64,000 bases of DNA from Bacillota bacterium (GTDB lineage Bacteria; Bacillota; Clostridia; Acetivibrionales; JANLFN01). The stretch spans positions 55,874 to 119,873 of the forward strand of contig JAEZTC010000009.1 in assembly GCA_023421675.1 (NCBI GenBank), in the 5' to 3' direction. A program made the translations under genes and the position numbers. This document shows positions 60,252 through 64,000 of the stretch, in pieces (the stretch's first letter is position 1; each line of letters opens with the position of its first letter). The notes under the pieces were generated by a model. The model was given only the letters and a program-made list of their open reading frames with translations. It searched no databases and was not told where the DNA came from.

Positions 60252-61223
60252 TTATTCTTTTTCGGCTTTCATATATTCGTATAAAAGGTTCATGATTTCA
60301 TCCCTGGTACTTGCAGCAAAAACCTTCTCCTTTATTCTTGTGGCATTACGCATGCCTTTGATATACCATGCTACATGCTTTCTCATTTCAAGTACACCTG
60401 TACGTTCCCCTTTTAATTCAATCAGCATATTTGCATGACGGATGATTGTCTGAATTTTATCTTCAGGAACAGGATCAGGAAGCAATTCCCCATGCTTAAG
60501 AAAATGCAGCGTGTTACGGAATATCCAGGGATTACCTTGCGCTCCACGGCCTATCATTACAGCATCACAGCCTGTAACTCGAAGCATATCTGCGGCATCC
60601 TGAGGCTTAAATATATCACCGTTACCTATAACCGGTACAGGAAGGGACTCCTTAACCTTTCGGATAATATCCCAGTCTGCCTTGCCGCTGTAAAATTGTT
60701 CACGTGTTCTTCCATGAATGGCAACGGCTTTTGCACCGTTTTCCACAGCTATCTGTGCTATTTGAACAGCATTAACGCTGTTATCGTCCCATCCTTTTCT
60801 TATCTTAACAGTAACCGGTTTTGCAGATGCACCCGAAACTTCTTTTACAATGCGGCCTACCAGCTCGGGGTTCTTCATAAGCGCACTGCCCTCTCCGTTT
60901 TTTGTTATCTTAGGTGTAGGGCATCCCATATTTATATCAATAAAACTCGCATCAGATTGGTTCAGCTTATCTGCTATGCTTGCCATAATGTACGGATCAC
61001 TGCCGAAAATCTGTATACTTGCAGGCTTTTCCCCCTCTGCAAGCGCAGTTAGCTTAGAAGTTTTTTCATCATTGTAATGCATTCCCTTTGCACTTACCAT
61101 TTCAGTATAAACCAGCCCGCAGCCCTGCTCTCTGCACAAAACCCTGAAGGGCAAATCGGTTACACCCGCCATTGGTGCAAGAATTATATTGTTATCTATC
61201 TCAACATTGCCTATTTTAAGCAT
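60252..61223 (-). CDS. dusB: tRNA-dihydrouridine synthase B
   Basis: 323 residues. It reduces uridine to dihydrouridine in tRNA D-loops using FMN and NADPH. Visible are LAPMAGVTDLPFRVLCREQG, FIDINMGCPTPKITKNGEGSALMKNP with the catalytic Cys, VTVKIRKGWDD, IHGRTREQFYSG, VIGNGDIF and IGRGAQGNPWIF. The ATG at 61223 follows CAGGAGG by four bases; a second ATG 15 bases upstream comes before the site. The site and start are covered by a perfect 14-base stem (61222-61267), so translation may be controlled. Confidence 0.95.
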   Translation of the reverse strand: MLKIGNVEIDNNIILAPMAGVTDLPFRVLCREQGCGLVYTEMVSAKGMHYNDEKTSKLTALAEGEKPASIQIFGSDPYIMASIADKLNQSDASFIDINMGCPTPKITKNGEGSALMKNPELVGRIVKEVSGASAKPVTVKIRKGWDDNSVNAVQIAQIAVENGAKAVAIHGRTREQFYSGKADWDIIRKVKESLPVPVIGNGDIFKPQDAADMLRVTGCDAVMIGRGAQGNPWIFRNTLHFLKHGELLPDPVPEDKIQTIIRHANMLIELKGERTGVLEMRKHVAWYIKGMRNATRIKEKVFAASTRDEIMNLLYEYMKAEKE

Positions 61224-61267
61224 AAAATCCTCCTGCATGTTATTTTACCATTACAGGAGGATTTTAT
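61222..61267 (-). promoter_or_regulatory. Hairpin sequestering the dusB ribosome binding site
   Basis: On the transcript ATAAAATCCTCCTG (61267-61254) pairs perfectly with CAGGAGGATTTTAT (61235-61222) around an 18-base loop. The second arm contains the whole AGGAGG site and the first two bases of the ATG. There is no T-run after it, so it is a translation-blocking stem rather than a terminator. Confidence 0.75.
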
Positions 61268-61280
61268 CTATATTCATAAG

Positions 61281-61320
61281 TTTTTCAAAAACAACAAGGG
61301 CCCCCTTTAAATGGAGGCCT
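61281..61320 (-). terminator. Probable terminator of the PilZ gene
   Basis: GGCCTCC and GGGGGCC pair with one G:T around a seven-base A/T loop and are followed by CTTGTTGTTTTTG on the minus strand. The stem begins at the stop codon of the PilZ gene. Confidence 0.65.
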
Positions 61321-61754
61321 TATTTAAGCATTTTAATTTTTGATGTCCTGACACGCGGAAGGAATAAAAATGAATATGTTCCGTCTTCATGTGCACATTT
61401 GTTATTCTCTTCAACAGTTATTTTGGATTTTACTATCTCATCAAGCTGTACCCTTTTACACTTATCCATCGAATCAAAGGCGACGGCATACATATTGATG
61501 CCTTTTTGGCGCTCATACCTTATGATTCTCCCCTGCAGCTTCATATTGAATTCGGAGCATGCGCTGTAAACATATAAGTCAAATTGAACTACTGAGCCAA
61601 ACGGGTATGCTGTTTCACTTATAAATTTCAAGCCTCCGGCGGAAATATCTCTTAGCTCCACCCAATCCCATTCCAGACCGTTTGTACTCATCTCAACCTT
61701 GCATATTTTGCTTTCACATCTTTGGTACTTTCGGTGTTCCGCAAAGTCATTCAT
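61320..61754 (-). CDS. PilZ domain protein, c-di-GMP binding
   Basis: 144 residues. The PilZ signature is present: RKYQRCESKI (the RxxxR motif at about residues 8-12) and LRDISAGGLKFISE (the D/NxSxxG motif near 38-43), then FDLYVYSACSEFNMKLQGRIIRYER. It should bind cyclic di-GMP and pass the signal to a partner in motility, adhesion or polysaccharide synthesis. It is a single-domain protein. CAGGAGG precedes the ATG. The promoter at 61971-61943 leaves a leader of about 180 bases. Confidence 0.88.
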   Translation of the reverse strand: MNDFAEHRKYQRCESKICKVEMSTNGLEWDWVELRDISAGGLKFISETAYPFGSVVQFDLYVYSACSEFNMKLQGRIIRYERQKGINMYAVAFDSMDKCKRVQLDEIVKSKITVEENNKCAHEDGTYSFLFLPRVRTSKIKMLK

Positions 61755-61942
61755 ATGCTATTTACCTCCTGGCTAACGGGTTATTAAACATTTCTCGGCT
61801 AAAGAAAAGCGGCTTTAATCCCGGATTATTCAGGTAATCAGGCTGTAATTCTACAAGTGCTTTTTATGTAGCTGGCAAAGATTAACCGGCGCTGAATTTC
61901 ACTGGAAGGTAATAAATAATTTAACATATTATTCCTATAATT

Positions 61943-61971
61943 ATTATACCATGGGCCTTTCATTAAGTCGA
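61943..61971 (-). promoter_or_regulatory. Promoter of the PilZ gene with long leader
   Basis: TCGACT (61971-61966) and TATAAT (61948-61943) lie 17 bases apart on the minus strand. The start codon is about 180 bases downstream. The leader (about 61755-61936) has local stems (CTACA/TGTAG near 61850-61870 and GATTA/TAATC near 61824-61840) but no riboswitch that I recognise. The rest of the 61755-62121 gap is AT-rich and featureless. Confidence 0.5.
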
Positions 61972-62121
61972 GGGTTATCTTTTTCACAAAGAGTATACAT
62001 TGATTTAAAGGGTTTTAGTTTATGTATTACTAATAAAATTTAACGTTTTATTTTAAATTATTATTGATTAATCTTAATTTATATGTTAATCTATTCCCAT
62101 AAACAGTTAATGGAGGTAATT

Positions 62122-62706
62122 ATGATGGAACCTAAAAAAACATCCTTAAACATTGATAGATATGAAAGTATCGTCAGAGTAATTTTTATTTTGATAATTA
62201 TACTCGGAAGCCTGATAATTTCTTTTCTCATAATATCATCAATATCTAGTCCAGAAGGAACTAAATCCGGATATGTTTTTTCTGCACCAGGAATTGAAGT
62301 AAGTATAAATGACGATAATATAAGCGGCCCAGTTTCTGCATTAAGTGTCGAGACAATAAGTTTGATTATTCTTTTCTGGGCACTTCTGATATTTTCTTTT
62401 TATCAATTTCGGAAGATACTTCAGTCTACCAGAGAAAATAAAACTCCTTTTATTTTTAAAAACATAAAACGTATAAGATATATCGGGTATTCTTTCTTTG
62501 CATATGCTGTTGCAGAATTCGGAATAGAATGTATAATGAGCGCATGGCTCTCGAAATTGATACTTACAGGGGCAGAAAGTGTAAAACTGTACTCAAAGCT
62601 GTCTCTGCCTTTATGGCCTTTGCTTGTAGGCGTTATAATCCTTTGTATTGCTCAGTTTTTCAGCTACGGCTTTAAACTGCAGCAGGACAACGATTCTATT
62701 GTGTGA
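62122..62706 (+). CDS. DUF2975 family membrane protein
   Basis: 194 residues with four membrane helices: about 18-42, 80-105 (ISLIILFWALLIFSFYQF), 125-145 and 165-185. The motif FRKILQSTRENKTPFIFKNIKRIRYIGY between helices 2 and 3 marks DUF2975. These proteins are nearly always encoded next to a small XRE regulator, as here, and are thought to form a membrane-linked regulatory pair of unknown signal. The ATG at 62122 follows GGAGG by five bases; 13 upstream codons in the frame are rejected. Confidence 0.85.
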   Translation: MMEPKKTSLNIDRYESIVRVIFILIIILGSLIISFLIISSISSPEGTKSGYVFSAPGIEVSINDDNISGPVSALSVETISLIILFWALLIFSFYQFRKILQSTRENKTPFIFKNIKRIRYIGYSFFAYAVAEFGIECIMSAWLSKLILTGAESVKLYSKLSLPLWPLLVGVIILCIAQFFSYGFKLQQDNDSIV

Positions 62707-62717
62707 GGTGTCTGACT

Positions 62718-62939
62718 ATGGCGATAATTATGAGACTAGACAGAATGATGGCAGACAGAAAAATATCACTTAATGAGCTAGCGGAGAAAATAGATTTATC
62801 CATTGTTAATCTTTCCTTATTAAAAAACGGGAAGGTCAAGGGAGTAAGGTTCAATACACTTGAAGCAATTTGCAGAGAGCTCAAATGCCAGCCTGGAGAT
62901 ATACTTGAATATAAGGAGGATGAAACAAATGAAGATTAA
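62718..62939 (+). CDS. Small XRE-family regulator (YozG-like)
   Basis: 73 residues, nearly all one Cro/C1-type helix-turn-helix (MRLDRMMADRKISLNELAEKIDLSIVNLSLLKNGKVKGVRFNTLEAICRELKCQPGDILEY). The ATG at 62718 follows GAGGTG by seven bases. It lies 11 bases after the DUF2975 gene. The family partners with DUF2975 proteins and probably controls its own operon. Confidence 0.9.
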   Translation: MAIIMRLDRMMADRKISLNELAEKIDLSIVNLSLLKNGKVKGVRFNTLEAICRELKCQPGDILEYKEDETNED

Positions 62940-63387
62940 ATATCACCAAACAGATGCATCCGGATTGGATATCATAAAACCACTATGGGAAAAGCAAAGA
63001 GACCACCACCAATCGGTGTCTACTTATTTTTCTCATAGCTTTGAAAACATAACTTTTCAACATCGGTCAGAGGAATTAAGAAAGAAGTCGGAAGACGGCA
63101 AACTCGACATTTATGTTGCACATGATTGTGATTTGGATAGAGATATAGGTTATATAGTCAGTTCAATAGAAGCTGATAGTACCGGGGAAATTGATTCTAT
63201 TTATATAGAAGACGAGTACAGAGGGAGCGGTATAGGAAGAGTTCTTATGGAACACGGCCTGCAATGGCTCAGAGAGAATAATGCTATGGATATAAGAATT
63301 GTTGTTGCACACGGCAATGACAGCGTACTGAAATTCTATCAACAGTTCGGATTTTATCCCAAGTCATATGTGTTGTTAGAAAAGTAG
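62929..63387 (+). CDS. GNAT family N-acetyltransferase
   Basis: 152 residues. Motif A for acetyl-CoA binding is clear: DSIYIEDEYRGSGIGRVLMEHGLQWLREN, followed by a motif B region HGNDSVLKFYQQFGFYPKSYVLLEK. The acceptor is unknown. The ATG at 62929 is nine bases after AGGAGG and overlaps the end of the XRE gene by 11 bases, so it is the third gene of the DUF2975-XRE operon. The open frame extends upstream to 62860, but only inside the XRE gene. Confidence 0.9.
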   Translation: MKIKYHQTDASGLDIIKPLWEKQRDHHQSVSTYFSHSFENITFQHRSEELRKKSEDGKLDIYVAHDCDLDRDIGYIVSSIEADSTGEIDSIYIEDEYRGSGIGRVLMEHGLQWLRENNAMDIRIVVAHGNDSVLKFYQQFGFYPKSYVLLEK

Positions 63388-63449
63388 AGATAGCACGCTT
63401 ATTGAGCCGTGGGTTAAAACCCACGACGTAATTGTTTTATCTAGTTTTT

Positions 63450-63490
63450 AGGGGGGAACCTGTTTTCGTAGGTTCTCCCCTTATTTTTTA
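63450..63490 (+). terminator. Strong terminator of the DUF2975-XRE-GNAT operon
   Basis: GGGGGGAACCT and AGGTTCTCCCC pair around an eight-base loop and are followed by TTATTTTTT. A smaller stem GTGGGTT/AACCCAC lies 40 bases earlier (63408-63423). Confidence 0.9.
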
Positions 63491-64000
63491 ATCATCCTAA
63501 AAAAATGTTCTTACCCGCTTTTCGACGCCGTAAAGCGGAGTAAAAGGCGTCACTCAAGCGCCGTGATGGCTTCAAAAGCTGGGCGCAACGGATTCCGTGA
63601 CAGAACTTCCAAGCCTGCATACTTGCTCTTGTCTGGCCGGTTCCAATATCATCCCTGACATACCCACCTGAATCCGTCATCCATGACGAATTTCGCCAGA
63701 CCTTAATAAATGCATGCAGGAATTTCTAGTCACTCCACCAAGCGCCTCCAGGGCTAGGTTAACGGGAGGCTGTACCGAACTTTGTACACAAAGTTCTAAC
63801 GATGCAGCTAATTAGTGGCTTCGTATGCTTTCTTCATAGAACTGCCCGAATCTTGTTTTAAAACATGTATTGTACTCAAAACTCTACAACGCCGCTGATA
63901 AGTGTTTGAAAAATACTTCGTTATGCATTCAGTGAAAAAATTGACGACGTGGGAAAATGGACTGGATGGACATTTTAGGTGCATGTGAGCCATGGATGGG
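63491..64000. other. Gene-free, GC-richer terminal stretch of unknown origin
   Basis: About 510 bases with visibly more G and C than the surrounding intergenic DNA, mainly at 63520-63780. It contains many short inverted repeats: GACGCC/GGCGTC (63523-63549), ACGGATTCCGT (near 63590) and GAACTTTG/CAAAGTTC (near 63778-63797). Two short minus-strand frames (62 and 61 codons) lack ribosome binding sites and recognisable domains. It may be the remnant of a mobile element or a structured RNA running off the right edge. Confidence 0.5.

Noticed and set aside
63492..63993. Two short minus-strand frames at the right edge considered as transposase (TnpB) remnants
   Set aside because: No CxxC zinc motif or other TnpB residue is visible and neither has a ribosome binding site; kept only as an unexplained block.
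1..64000. CRISPR array, tRNA or rRNA genes, prophage
   Set aside because: No regularly spaced direct repeats, no tRNA-like cloverleaf with a TTC-rich arm, no rRNA blocks and no phage structural genes were seen on reading both strands.

Overview
The window looks like a chromosome segment from a low-GC, spore-forming, Gram-positive member of the Clostridia, probably close to the cellulolytic Ruminiclostridium/Acetivibrio group. The grounds are a SigI-type sigma factor (the family that works with RsgI anti-sigma factors), the ctsR-mcsA-mcsB-clpC heat-shock operon, radA-disA, SpoVB, a CsaB-type pyruvyltransferase, alr with mazEF, and AT-rich intergenic DNA with strong AGGAGG ribosome binding sites. 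I see no rRNA, tRNA, CRISPR array, intact insertion sequence or prophage. Gene names come from recognising families by eye; no database search was run.

Region by region. 1-683 is the 5' part of sigI, running off the left edge. 1.5-4.1 kb holds disA and radA. 4.3-16.7 kb is an unusual envelope module: a GH15 glucoamylase-like enzyme, two paralogous membrane GT2 glycosyltransferases, and four tandem LtaS/MdoB-type phosphoglycerol transferases. It lies exactly between clpC and radA, so the common ctsR-mcsA-mcsB-clpC-radA-disA order is split. 16.9-21.7 kb is clpC-mcsB-mcsA-ctsR, with a CtsR operator beside the ctsR promoter. 21.9-26.5 kb holds a CDF metal transporter with a long C-terminus, a LURP-one protein preceded (downstream in transcription) by a possible small RNA, a zinc-ribbon membrane protein and a split transketolase. 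26.7-29.6 kb is an ECF sigma operon with the same order as Bacillus sigY-yxlCDEFG. 29.7-33.0 kb has YitT and a polar amino acid ABC transporter.

33.9-36.9 kb and 45.0-52.9 kb look like two parts of a secondary cell wall polymer pathway: a GT4-CsaB fusion, a TagA/WecG enzyme, two hexapeptide acetyltransferases, a MurJ-like flippase, another GT4, an O-antigen ligase-like protein and DUF4330 and DUF5693 proteins. CsaB pyruvylation of such polymers is the anchor for SLH domains, and the neighbouring membrane-anchored FAD protein carries SLH-like repeats. Between them lie a secreted protein of unknown function, mazEF-alr, a CBS protein and the NAD(P)HX repair enzyme.

53.2-63.4 kb carries a MocR-type regulator, a small DUF4177 protein with a lipoprotein, hsp20 under two CtsR operators, spoVB, a copper-amine-oxidase-N-like surface protein, a thioesterase, dusB, a PilZ protein, and a DUF2975/XRE/GNAT operon. 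The last 500 bases are richer in GC and hold no recognisable gene.

The observations I rate highest are the GT2/LtaS x4/GH15 module; two ~190-bp copies of a multi-hairpin repeat with a compensatory base change (one inside the ctsR operon); a perfect 14-bp stem covering the ribosome binding site of dusB; and a ~190-bp fold-back element in the polymer locus.
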